Below, one piece after another: positions 36,660-44,398 of a stretch of DNA of 57,423 nucleotides. Within the stretch, counting starts at the first letter, position 1, and each line of letters begins with the position of its first letter. The DNA comes from Phenylobacterium sp. CCH9-H3 (GTDB taxonomy: Bacteria > Pseudomonadota > Alphaproteobacteria > Caulobacterales > Caulobacteraceae). The DNA is taken from positions 1 to 57,423 of the forward strand of contig NZ_LSJI01000099.1 in the NCBI RefSeq assembly GCF_001557235.1, read 5' to 3'. A model generated the notes under the pieces. It ran no database searches. It saw only the letters and a program-made list of their open reading frames with translations, and was not told the origin of the DNA. A program made the translations under genes and the position numbers.

Positions 36660-37445
36660 ATGTCCCTGCAAGCCAAGACCGCCCTCGTCACCGGCTCGAC
36701 CAGCGGCATCGGCCTGGCCATCGCCCGCGCCTTCGCCGAACAGGGCGCCAACGTGGTCATCAACGGCTTCGGCGATCCGGCCGCCATCGAGGCCGAGCGA
36801 GCCAAGATCGAGGCGGACTTCGGTGTACGCGCCGCCTATGACGGCGCCGACATGACCGACGGCGCGGCCATCGCCGCCATGATCGCCAAGGCCGAGGCGG
36901 ACTTCGGCTCCCTGGACATTCTGGTGAACAACGCCGGCATCCAGCACGTTTCGCCGATCGACGAGTTCCCGGTCGACAAATGGAACCAGATCCTGGCCAT
37001 CAACCTGTCGTCCGCCTTCCACGCCATGCGCGCCGCGATCCCGGGGATGAAGGCGCGCAAGTGGGGCCGGATCATCTCCACGGCCTCCGCCCACAGCCTC
37101 GTGGCCTCGCCGTTCAAGTCGGCCTACGTCGCCGCCAAGCACGGCATCGCCGGCCTGACCAAGACCGCCGCCCTCGAGGTCGCAACCCACGGCATCACGG
37201 TGAACTGCATCAGCCCCGGCTATGTCTGGACGCCGCTGGTGGAAAAGCAGATCCCCGACACCATGGCGGCCCGCGGCCTGACCAAGGAACAGGTGATCAG
37301 CGACGTCCTTCTGGAGGCCCAGCCCACCAAGCAATTCGTCACCGTGGACCAGGTGGCGTCGCTGGCCGTCTACCTCTGCTCGGACGCCGCCAGCCAGATC
37401 ACCGGCGCCAACCTCTCCATCGACGGCGGCTGGACGGCGGAATAG
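36660..37445 (+). CDS. bdhA: 3-hydroxybutyrate dehydrogenase (SDR)
   Basis: This is a 261-residue SDR that interconverts 3-hydroxybutyrate and acetoacetate with NAD. It has TGSTSGIGLAIARAFAEQG, NNAGIQHVSPIDEFP, the catalytic ASAHSLVASPFKSAYVAAKHG and C-terminal SIDGGWTAE. The HVSPIDEFP and LEAQPTKQFV segments are those of BdhA. It degrades polyhydroxybutyrate monomers to the acetoacetate pool. GGAG lies six bases before the ATG. It follows the patatin gene and is probably in one operon with it. Confidence 0.94.
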   Translation: MSLQAKTALVTGSTSGIGLAIARAFAEQGANVVINGFGDPAAIEAERAKIEADFGVRAAYDGADMTDGAAIAAMIAKAEADFGSLDILVNNAGIQHVSPIDEFPVDKWNQILAINLSSAFHAMRAAIPGMKARKWGRIISTASAHSLVASPFKSAYVAAKHGIAGLTKTAALEVATHGITVNCISPGYVWTPLVEKQIPDTMAARGLTKEQVISDVLLEAQPTKQFVTVDQVASLAVYLCSDAASQITGANLSIDGGWTAE

Positions 37446-37451
37446 CGGGCC

Positions 37452-38606
37452 CTACTCCACCGTAAACGTCAGCCCGGCGTGCTGCTGCAGCCGGTCGACC
37501 AGCCGTCCCTGCAGGGCCGCGCCGGGGGTCCAGATCCCGCCTTTCACGTCGGGCGCGTTCACCAGGGCGATAGCGGTCTCGGCCAGCATCTTGGACGTGG
37601 AGCCGTAGCCCGGGTCCTTGTCGCCCTTCACCGAAGCGCGCACCTGCCGCCCATCGGCGCCGGTGGCCACGAACAGCACGTCGTAGAAGCCCGCCTCGCG
37701 CTCTGCCTTGGTCGGCCCCTCGCCCGGCTTCGGCCCGCCGCCCGGCAGGCTGCCCAGGTCGGTGAAGCCGGGGCCGCCCGCACCCGGCGCGCCCATCACC
37801 ATCTCGTCGTAGACGAAGTCCTTGCCGTAGGCGTGCCCCATCAGGAGGTTCGAGCGGTGGACGTTCTTGGTGTTGATGATCGCCATCATGAACGGCGCCA
37901 CCGGGCCCACGTCGGGATCGTCGCCGGCGGCCGTGCCCGGCGGCTGGGCCGGCCCCTCGAAGCCGGGGGTCAGGCCGAAGGGGCTCATCATCACCGCCAG
38001 CTGCGACGGGTCCTTCTGGATCGAGGCCATGGTGGCCGCCCCACTGGCCGCCGTGCCGCCCGACAGGCCCCCTTGCATGCCGCGCACCCGACCCTTCACC
38101 CGCGGCGCCGGGCCGCCCAGCTTCGCCCTGGCCGCTTCCTGGGTGAAGTAGACGCCCAGTTCGAACGGGATGGAATCGAAGCCGCAGGAGAACAGGATCC
38201 GCGCGCCTGACGCCTTGGCCGCCGCGTCGTGCGCGTCGATCATCCGGCGCATCCAGTTGGGCTCGCCGCAGAGGTCGAGGTAGTCGGTCCCGGCCGCCGC
38301 GCAGGCCGCCACCAGGTCCGAGCCATAGAGCTGGTACGGGCCGACCGTGGTGATGATCGCCTTGGCCCGGCCGACCATGGCCTTGAGCTGTTCCGGATCG
38401 CTTGCATCCGCGACCACCAGCGGGGTGTCCTTGGGGGCGCCGATCTCGTCGCGGACCTGCGCCAGCTTGTCGGCCGAGCGGCCCGCCATGGCCCACTTCA
38501 CCTCGCCGCCCACGCCGTAGCGCTGCGCCAGGTGCTCGGCCACCAGGCGGCCGGTATAGCCGGTGGCGCCATAGACGATGATGTCGAACTCGGCGTTGGG
38601 GTTCAT
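37452..38606 (-). CDS. Saccharopine dehydrogenase-like trans-acting enoyl reductase family protein
   Basis: This 384-residue protein has an N-terminal Rossmann motif, IIVYGATGYTGRLVAEHLA (residues 9-27), and the layout of the saccharopine-dehydrogenase-like family that includes mycobacterial trans-acting enoyl reductases. Other segments are PLVVADASDPEQLKAMV, GPYQLYGSDLVAACAAAGTDYLDL and a hydrophobic loop of AMG residues. The mycobacterial proteins reduce phthiocerol/phenolphthiocerol lipid intermediates; no polyketide synthase is near, so the substrate here is unknown. It ends seven bases after the convergent bdhA stop and is divergent from the GH84 gene. Confidence 0.88.
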   Translation of the reverse strand: MNPNAEFDIIVYGATGYTGRLVAEHLAQRYGVGGEVKWAMAGRSADKLAQVRDEIGAPKDTPLVVADASDPEQLKAMVGRAKAIITTVGPYQLYGSDLVAACAAAGTDYLDLCGEPNWMRRMIDAHDAAAKASGARILFSCGFDSIPFELGVYFTQEAARAKLGGPAPRVKGRVRGMQGGLSGGTAASGAATMASIQKDPSQLAVMMSPFGLTPGFEGPAQPPGTAAGDDPDVGPVAPFMMAIINTKNVHRSNLLMGHAYGKDFVYDEMVMGAPGAGGPGFTDLGSLPGGGPKPGEGPTKAEREAGFYDVLFVATGADGRQVRASVKGDKDPGYGSTSKMLAETAIALVNAPDVKGGIWTPGAALQGRLVDRLQQHAGLTFTVE

Positions 38607-38684
38607 GGGCGCTTCCTCGATTTTGCTGGCGCGGACCTTACAAATTTACATCGTTCTCGCAACCGGGTCCGTTATCAGGGGACC

Positions 38685-39752
38685 ATGACACCCGAGCTCG
38701 GCATCATCGAGGGCTTCTTCGGCCGGCCGTATTCGTGGGAGGAACGGGCGGGCCTAGTCCGCGCGCTCGCCCCGGCCGGCTACGGCTTCTACCTCTATGC
38801 GCCCAAGGCCGACGCCCATCTGCGCCGCCGCTGGCGCGAGCCCTATCCAGATGCGGAATTGCAGGCGCTGGCCGCCTTCGCCGCGGCTTGCCGGGAGGCG
38901 GGCGTCCGGTTCGGCGTCGGCCTCAGCCCCTACGAGCTCTTCCTCGGCTTCGACGCCGGCGCGAAGGCGGCGCTGGCGGCCAAGCTTGCCCAGCTCGACG
39001 GCCTGGGGCTCGCCGACCTCGGCGTCTTCTTCGACGACATGAAGGGGGACTTGCCGGACCTCGCCGAGCGGCAGATCGAGATCGTCCACTGGATCGCCGA
39101 ACGCACCACGGCGGGCCGGGTCATCGCCTGCCCCAGCTATTACACGGACGATCCGGTGCTGGACCGGGTCTTCGGCCAGCGCCCCGCGAACTACCTGGAA
39201 GACCTGGGCGCCGGTCTCGATCCCGCCATCCAGATCATGTGGACGGGCGAGGAAGTCTGCGCGCGCGAGTTCTCCCCCGGCCACTTGGCCCGCGTGACCG
39301 AGCAGATGCGGCGCAAGCCGTTCCTTTGGGACAACTATCCGGTCAACGACGGCCCGCGGATGAGCCGCCACCTGCACCTGCGGGCCTTCACCGGCCGCCC
39401 CTCGACCATCGCCCCGCACGTCGCCGCCCATGGGATCAACACCGCCTCCCAGGCCGTGCTGTCGCAGATCCCGGCGCTGACCCTGGCGGAGAGCTACCGG
39501 GACGGGGCGGACTATCAGTATCTGGCCGCCTTCCGCCGCGCGGCGGTGGCGGTCCTGGGTCCGGACCTGGCGGACGGCGTCGAACGCACCCTGCTTCTGC
39601 TGGAGGACGCGGGCCTGGACGGGATCAGCGCGGAGCAGAAGACCCGCCTGCAGACCCGGTTCGCCGCGTTCGACCATCCGGCCGCCCGCGAGATCCTGGC
39701 CTGGTTGGACGGCGCCTTCGCCATCGGCGCCGAGGAGCTGCAGACACAGTGA
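38685..39752 (+). CDS. GH84 O-GlcNAcase-like (beta-N-acetylglucosaminidase) enzyme, apparently cytoplasmic
   Basis: This 355-residue protein matches the catalytic domain of GH84 O-GlcNAcases. Segments correspond to those of the animal enzyme: IIEGFFGRPYSWEERAGL, YLYAPKADAHLRRRWREPY, the catalytic Asp pair in VFFDDMKGD, IMWTGEEVCAREF and the sugar-contacting LWDNYPVNDGPR. GH84 enzymes remove beta-linked GlcNAc by substrate-assisted catalysis. There is no signal peptide, so a cytoplasmic glycoconjugate or protein GlcNAc is the likely substrate. The C-terminal third is helical. It overlaps the next gene by four bases (GTGA), showing an operon. ATG 38685 fits the family start. Confidence 0.9.
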   Translation: MTPELGIIEGFFGRPYSWEERAGLVRALAPAGYGFYLYAPKADAHLRRRWREPYPDAELQALAAFAAACREAGVRFGVGLSPYELFLGFDAGAKAALAAKLAQLDGLGLADLGVFFDDMKGDLPDLAERQIEIVHWIAERTTAGRVIACPSYYTDDPVLDRVFGQRPANYLEDLGAGLDPAIQIMWTGEEVCAREFSPGHLARVTEQMRRKPFLWDNYPVNDGPRMSRHLHLRAFTGRPSTIAPHVAAHGINTASQAVLSQIPALTLAESYRDGADYQYLAAFRRAAVAVLGPDLADGVERTLLLLEDAGLDGISAEQKTRLQTRFAAFDHPAAREILAWLDGAFAIGAEELQTQ

Positions 39753-40717
39753 TCAGCCGGCGCGGCTTCCTTTCGCGCCTCGGCCTGCTGGGCGCCGCGG
39801 GCGGGGCGCTGTTCCTCGTGCGCGACCGCCTGCCCTGGCCGCCGCTGGAACCCCGCTTCGCAAACGGCCGCGACACGCCGTGGCAGCCGCTCGCCGCACG
39901 GGGCGGCCTGATCGATATCGCCGCGACGGTGAACGGCGCGCCCATCCGGGCGGTGGTCGATTCCGGAGCCCAGTTCTCGGCCGTCGATCGCGCCCTTGCC
40001 CAGCGCCTCGACCTGCCGCGCACCGTGGCCGCCCCGATCCTGGCCTATGGCGTCAGCGGCGCGCCTAGCCTGACCCATACCGTCCGCCTGGACCTCGCCC
40101 TTCCCGGCCTGCACATCCCCCGGCTCAGGGCGGCGGCCTTGAACCTCGCGGAGATCTCGGCCGCCACGGGGCGCGACTTCCAGCTGCTGATCGGGCGCGA
40201 CGTGCTGCGCCACCTGGTGGTGGAGGCAGATTTCCCGCGCGCTCGGGCCCGCTTCCTGGCGCGGCACGCCCATCGTCCGCCCCGCGACGCGCTCCACGTT
40301 CCGTTGCGGCTCAAGGGCGGCGCCCCGATGGTCGCCGTCCACATCGAGGACGCCCCGCCGCTCGACGTTCTGGTCGACACCGGCGCCAGCGGCGTCCTGG
40401 CGCTGTCCGCCCCGGCGGCGCAGGATGCCGGCCTGCTGGCCCCAGGCCGCCGCGTGACCTCGGCGCATTCGGTGAGTCTCGGAGGCTTGAGCCTGGACCG
40501 CATGGTCACGGCGCGCACGGTCCGGCTGGCCGGGATGACGCTGCGGGACGCGGAAATCCAAGTCTATACGCCCGCAGCCAACGCGCCGGCGCCGGCGGGC
40601 CTCCTTGGCACGGGCCTCTTTCGACAGTTCCGGTTGTCCCTCGACCTCGCCGGGCAGCGGATGTTCCTGGTTCGGTCGGGGCTTATCATTGTGCCGATGC
40701 CGGAACCCCTTGGCTGA
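39749..40717 (+). CDS. Tat-exported tandem retropepsin-like aspartic protease
   Basis: This 322-residue protein starts with a twin-arginine signal (ISRRGFLSRLGLLGAAGGAL). Two retropepsin-like halves follow: the first has VVDSGAQFSAVD with DSG, the second LVDTGASGVLAL with DTG, each followed by a hydrophobic-hydrophobic-glycine element (LIGRDVL and LLGTGLF). Together they could build a pepsin-like enzyme from one chain. The Caulobacter protease PerP, which trims the polarity factor PodJ, is of this broad type, but orthology is not shown. GTG 39749 overlaps the GH84 stop by four bases. It should act in the periplasm. Confidence 0.87.
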   Translation: MISRRGFLSRLGLLGAAGGALFLVRDRLPWPPLEPRFANGRDTPWQPLAARGGLIDIAATVNGAPIRAVVDSGAQFSAVDRALAQRLDLPRTVAAPILAYGVSGAPSLTHTVRLDLALPGLHIPRLRAAALNLAEISAATGRDFQLLIGRDVLRHLVVEADFPRARARFLARHAHRPPRDALHVPLRLKGGAPMVAVHIEDAPPLDVLVDTGASGVLALSAPAAQDAGLLAPGRRVTSAHSVSLGGLSLDRMVTARTVRLAGMTLRDAEIQVYTPAANAPAPAGLLGTGLFRQFRLSLDLAGQRMFLVRSGLIIVPMPEPLG

Positions 40718-40726
40718 CCGGCCGTT
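40702..40726 (+). promoter_or_regulatory. EcfG/SigT-type stress promoter of the DUF4142 gene (exact consensus)
   Basis: GGAAC (40702-40706), a 16-base spacer and CGTT (40723-40726) match the general-stress consensus GGAAC-N16-CGTT exactly. The -10 element lies 33 bases before the DUF4142 ATG. The -35 element overlaps the end of the aspartic-protease gene. Confidence 0.75.
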
Positions 40727-40759
40727 TGGCCCTCCACCACGCCTCAAGGGAGAGCCTCC

Positions 40760-41386
40760 ATGAAACGCGCCATGATGTTTGCGGCCGCCGCCGTGACCGC
40801 GATGTCGCTCGCCGCCTGCCAGCAGAAGGACGAGACCGCGACCGCCACGGACCCCGGCACGTCGAACGAAGCGGTCAACGCCGCCCAGGACGCGACCTCG
40901 GCTGCGGTCGGCGCCACCGCCGCCGCAACCGTGGGCCAGGTGTCCACGGACGCCTTCGTCACCAACGCCGCGATCAGCGACATGTACGAGATCCAGGCCG
41001 GCCAGATCGCCCAGAAGAAGGGCCAGTCCCAGGGCGTGAAGGATTTCGGCAAGATGATGGTCACCGAGCACACGGCGATGACCAACGAGATGAAGCCGCT
41101 GATCACCGCCGCCGGCAAGACAGCGCCCACCGGCCTCGACGAGCGCCGCAAGGGCCTGATCGACAATCTGAACGCGGCGTCCGCCGCCGACTTCGACAAG
41201 ACCTACCTCGCCCAGCAGGAAGCCGCCCACAGCGAGGCCCTGACCCTGATGCAGGGCTACGCCGACAACGGCGACGATGCGGGCCTGAAGGCCGCGGCCG
41301 CCAAGGCCGTGCCCAAGATCCAGGCCCATCTGGACAAGGTGAAGTCGCTGCAGGCCGAGCCTGCCGCGGCGCCGGCCAAGAAGTAG
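40760..41386 (+). CDS. DUF4142 domain lipoprotein
   Basis: This is a 208-residue protein with a lipoprotein signal (MKRAMMFAAAAVTAMSLAAC, lipobox LAAC), a disordered alanine/threonine linker, and a DUF4142 domain from about residue 60 to 185 (FVTNAAISDMYEIQAGQIAQ, KDFGKMMVTEHTAMTNEM, YADNGDDAGLKAAA). DUF4142 proteins form a ferritin-like four-helix bundle of unknown activity and often belong to stress regulons. An exact EcfG-type promoter lies at 40702-40726, so expression should rise under general stress. AAGGGAGAG precedes the ATG. A terminator follows. Confidence 0.92.
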   Translation: MKRAMMFAAAAVTAMSLAACQQKDETATATDPGTSNEAVNAAQDATSAAVGATAAATVGQVSTDAFVTNAAISDMYEIQAGQIAQKKGQSQGVKDFGKMMVTEHTAMTNEMKPLITAAGKTAPTGLDERRKGLIDNLNAASAADFDKTYLAQQEAAHSEALTLMQGYADNGDDAGLKAAAAKAVPKIQAHLDKVKSLQAEPAAAPAKK

Positions 41387-41407
41387 CCGGTTCCTCCAGA
41401 AACCACG

Positions 41408-41440
41408 ACGCCCGCCGGGTCACGGCGGGCGTTTTGCTTT
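41408..41440 (+). terminator. Rho-independent terminator of the DUF4142 gene
   Basis: A 9-bp GC stem (ACGCCCGCC 41408-41416 / GGCGGGCGT 41424-41432) with loop GGGTCAC, followed by TTTGCTTT. It lies 21 bases after the DUF4142 stop. Confidence 0.85.
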
Positions 41441-41469
41441 TGGGGACGGCGAGTGCGAGGGGCGCGGAC

Positions 41470-41898
41470 TTAGCTCGCGCGGCTGAAGGCCGGCGCTCGG
41501 GGCGCCGCAACGCATCGCTTGATGGTCGCCATCAGGCCCGACACCAGGATCGGCTTCGACACGAAATCGTTGAAGCCCAAGGCTACGTATTCGGCCGGCC
41601 GCCGGGAATAGACGTCGGCGGTCACGGCGATGACCGGGATGTCGCGCTCCGGCCCGCTGGAGCTGCGCAGGCTCTCGATGACGTCCACGCCCGTCATTCC
41701 GGGCATGTGGATGTCGAGCAGCATGATGTCGAAGGTCTCGACCGCCAGGCGCTCGAGAGCTTCCTGGCCCGAGCAGGCCATCACGGCGTCATGGCCGAAC
41801 GCGCTCAGGATTTCCTGGACCACGCGCAGGTTCATCGGGTCGTCGTCGACATGCAGAACCTTGAGAGGCCTGCCGAAATCGACCGGGGTGTCCGGCAC
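41470..41898 (-). CDS. Single-domain response regulator (receiver only)
   Basis: This is a 142-residue receiver domain with acidic triad DDD (residues 18-20), phospho-acceptor D62 (MLLDIHMPGMTG), T93 and K115 (FVSKPI). No output domain follows. Start GTG 41898 has GGAG seven bases upstream. It is near the HWE kinase at 42467-43915, on the same strand but downstream and separated by 570 bases, so pairing is possible but unproven. Receiver-only proteins in Caulobacterales carry phosphate or sequester proteins. Confidence 0.9.
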   Translation of the reverse strand: MPDTPVDFGRPLKVLHVDDDPMNLRVVQEILSAFGHDAVMACSGQEALERLAVETFDIMLLDIHMPGMTGVDVIESLRSSSGPERDIPVIAVTADVYSRRPAEYVALGFNDFVSKPILVSGLMATIKRCVAAPRAPAFSRAS

Positions 41899-42466
41899 GG
41901 TGGAGCTCCGCGGAGCGGCGCCGGGAATGCGCCCGACTACGCCGCGAATCTGGCGATGGGGATTTAAGGTAAGACTGACAGACGTACTGAATCCGCGTTA
42001 ACCGCGCCGAATTCTGCACCCCTTGAGATCAACGACGGTCGCACACGCCCGCGCCACAAGCTTCCGTCACGGCAATCGCGCCACGGTTGCAAGACTTCGA
42101 TGGTTAAGGCCTGACGAGACCGCGCGCCTCTTCTTGGCGCGATCTACACCAGTCGGGCCACGACTGCGATCAGCCCCGCGGCCGACGCGGCCATGGCCAG
42201 CGTCTCGGTGAGCCGGGACCAGCGGATGGCATAGCGGACGCGCATCAGGCTTCTCCAAGCAGTGGGGGCTCGCCACCCGGATCTCCGCACTCAGGGGGGA
42301 GGTTTGGGTCGCGGAAGAGGCGGAAAGCGGCTGGGGCGGCCGCTGGGCCCTCCGGGTGGCGAGGTCTCGTGAATCCAGTTCCTGCATGTTTAGTAATTAC
42401 TGGACTCTTCGCCGTCAACTACGTTTCGCGGGACTCTGTGGCGATATTGCGGAGCCTGGCTTCCGA
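41899..42466. other. Intergenic stretch between response regulator and HWE kinase
   Basis: Apart from the possible 33-codon gene at 42144-42245, I see no gene here. It holds a 9-base inverted repeat with one mismatch (GAATCCAGT 42371 / ACTGGACTC 42399) that begins and ends in GANTC, the CcrM methylation site. An inner palindrome, AGTAATTACT (42392-42401), is also present. The region is less GC-rich than its surroundings around 41960-42005 and 42380-42405, which suits promoters. Confidence 0.45.
42144..42245 (-). CDS. Possible 33-residue membrane microprotein
   Basis: A 33-residue frame (MRVRYAIRWSRLTETLAMAA at the start) with a basic N-terminus and one hydrophobic helix at about residues 15-33. 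GGAGAAG stands seven bases before ATG 42245. The length is too short for family assignment; the ribosome site and helix are the only support. Confidence 0.4.
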   Translation of the reverse strand: MRVRYAIRWSRLTETLAMAASAAGLIAVVARLV

Positions 42467-43915
42467 TCAGGCCAGGGCGAGAATGGGCGTGGTCTCCAGC
42501 GGCGCCGTGATCCGGCACACGACGCCCTCCGGCGCGAACTCCAGGTCGGCGGACCCACCCAGTTCGCTGCGCACGCCCTGGGTGAGCAGGCGCGAGCCGA
42601 ACCCGCGACGCTTGGGCGGAACCACCGACGGCCCGCCCGCCTCGCGCCACTCCAGCGCCAGCACCGAAGCCGGACCGCCCGCCCGGATCTCCCACGACAC
42701 CCGCACCTGGCCGACCTCGTTCGACAGCGCCCCGTACTTCGAGGCGTTGGTGGCGAGTTCGTGCAGGGCCATGCCCAGCGCCAGCGCCGCACGGGCGCCC
42801 AGCCGCGCGTCGGGCCCTCCGCGCGCGATGCGCGCCACGTCGAAGGGCGCGAGCGCCACCTCCACGATCTTCCACAAGCCCGCGCCTTCCCAGTTCTCGC
42901 GTGTCAGCACGTCGTGGGCCGAGGCCAGCGCCATCAGGCGGCCGGTGAAGATCTCCATCATCTCCTCTGGCGTGTGCGCCGAGCGCAGGGTCTGGCGGGC
43001 GATCGACTGCACCGAGGCCAGGGTGTTCTTCACCCGGTGATTCAGCTCGTTGATGAGCAGCGTGCGGCGCTCCTCGGCGCGCTTGCGCTCGTCGATGTCG
43101 AGCGCCGCGCTCAGCGTCTTGATCACCCGGCCGTCTGCGTTGCGCTCGAAGGCCACGGCCCGGTCCAGCACCCAACGATAGCCCCCGTCCCGCCGGCGGA
43201 CCCGCAGCTCGAACTCCTGCACGTCGCCATCGGCCCCCGCCGTCAGCCGCTTCAGGCGTTCGGCGATCTTCGGGAAGTCGTCCGGATGGATCAGCGAGCG
43301 GATCAGTTCGCCGCCGCCGGCCATGAGCTCCACCGCGGAATATCCGTATACGCCCTCGGCGCGCCCTGCCGCCCAGGCCGGTCCGCCCGCCTGGAAGTCG
43401 TAGATGTAGTTCGCGGTCGGGGCGACCGCGTTGATATGGCTGAGCCGCGCCTCGTTCTCCCGCACCGTGCGGTCCAGCGCCTGGGTGTCGGTGATATCGT
43501 AGAGGCTGACCACCACGCCCGTGACGGCGTTGCGTCCGCCGCCCCGGGGCACGACGAAGATCCGGGCGTCGCGTCGTTCGCCCGACGCATCCTGGACCGA
43601 GAGTTCGGCCTCGTGCGGCTCCCCGCCGAGGGCCGCCGCCAGCGGCGCATCCAGGCGCGCCCGCAAGGGGGCGCAGATCGCGTCGGCGAGGCGCTCCCCG
43701 GTCGCCGGGACGGGCCGTGTCATCCAGCGCTGAAACGCGGGATTGGCGTAGTCGATGCGGCCTTCGCTGTTAACGGCGAGCACGCCCCACGGTGCGTTGT
43801 CGGTCATGCGATAGAGGCTGGCGCGATCGATCGGCGGCTTGGCGGCAAGCTGCGCCTCCAGCTCGGCCACCCGGGCCGCCAGGCGCGCATTCTCGCTTCT
43901 GAGCTCGTCGGACAT
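42467..43915 (-). CDS. HWE-family sensor histidine kinase with two PAS domains and N-terminal coiled coil
   Basis: This is a 482-residue soluble kinase. A short coiled coil (residues 2-26, ELRSENARLAARVAELEAQ) precedes PAS domains at about 30-150 and 155-280 (PAS_3-like with IHPDDFPKIAERL). The HWE core has H293 in ELNHRVKNTLA, N-box HELATNASKYGAL and the W-x-E motif in ALEWREAGG. The second PAS domain has the WVLDRAVAFERN strand of flavin or ligand PAS domains, but no LOV cysteine motif is visible. It is close to the receiver-only regulator at 41470-41898. Confidence 0.93.
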   Translation of the reverse strand: MSDELRSENARLAARVAELEAQLAAKPPIDRASLYRMTDNAPWGVLAVNSEGRIDYANPAFQRWMTRPVPATGERLADAICAPLRARLDAPLAAALGGEPHEAELSVQDASGERRDARIFVVPRGGGRNAVTGVVVSLYDITDTQALDRTVRENEARLSHINAVAPTANYIYDFQAGGPAWAAGRAEGVYGYSAVELMAGGGELIRSLIHPDDFPKIAERLKRLTAGADGDVQEFELRVRRRDGGYRWVLDRAVAFERNADGRVIKTLSAALDIDERKRAEERRTLLINELNHRVKNTLASVQSIARQTLRSAHTPEEMMEIFTGRLMALASAHDVLTRENWEGAGLWKIVEVALAPFDVARIARGGPDARLGARAALALGMALHELATNASKYGALSNEVGQVRVSWEIRAGGPASVLALEWREAGGPSVVPPKRRGFGSRLLTQGVRSELGGSADLEFAPEGVVCRITAPLETTPILALA

Positions 43916-44027
43916 TGTCCGCGCCCCTAGCCTCCAGCCATGTCACGACACCGTCGAACCTAGCCTGAGCCCAGGGTTCTGGCGAGCGCCGTTCGCCTGT
44001 TATGGTTGAGTCGGGAGGCGTATCGCC

Positions 44028-44396
44028 ATGATCAAACTCACGTTCTGCCTGGTGCGGCTCGCGTCCCTCAGCCGCGCCGAGTTTCAGAAGTACTGGTACG
44101 ACACGCACGGCCCACTGGTGGCCAGCGTCGCCGACGCCCTCCAGATCCGACGCTACGTCCAGACCCACAGTCTTCCGGCGGACGTCAGCGTCGGCATCCG
44201 CGCCAGCCGCGACGCGCCGCCTGACTTCGACGGCGTGGCCGAGCTGTGGTTCGACAGCCTGGAGGCCATGGCGCAAAACGGCCGCCGCCCGGAGGCCCAG
44301 GCGGCGGCCGCGTTGCTGCTCGAGGACGAGAAGCGGTTCATCGACCTGCCCCGCTCACCGCTCTGGTGGGGGCAGGAACGGGTGGTCGTCGGCTAG
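44028..44396 (+). CDS. EthD domain protein
   Basis: This is a 122-residue small dimeric alpha/beta-barrel protein. The EthD signature FQKYWYDTHGPLVASVA lies at residues 19-35, and a conserved FIDLPRSPLWW is near the end. EthD proteins were first found in ethyl tert-butyl ether degradation, and many have unrelated or unknown jobs. ATG 44028 follows GGGAGGCGTATCGCC, a good ribosome site. The gene is isolated; the convergent neighbour ends two bases beyond its stop. Confidence 0.9.
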   Translation: MIKLTFCLVRLASLSRAEFQKYWYDTHGPLVASVADALQIRRYVQTHSLPADVSVGIRASRDAPPDFDGVAELWFDSLEAMAQNGRRPEAQAAAALLLEDEKRFIDLPRSPLWWGQERVVVG

Positions 44397-44398
44397 CC

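Noticed and set aside
43956..43978. CGAAC-N16-GTT near the EthD gene as an EcfG promoter
   Set aside because: Two elements deviate from the consensus once the spacing is fixed, and the -10 is incomplete.
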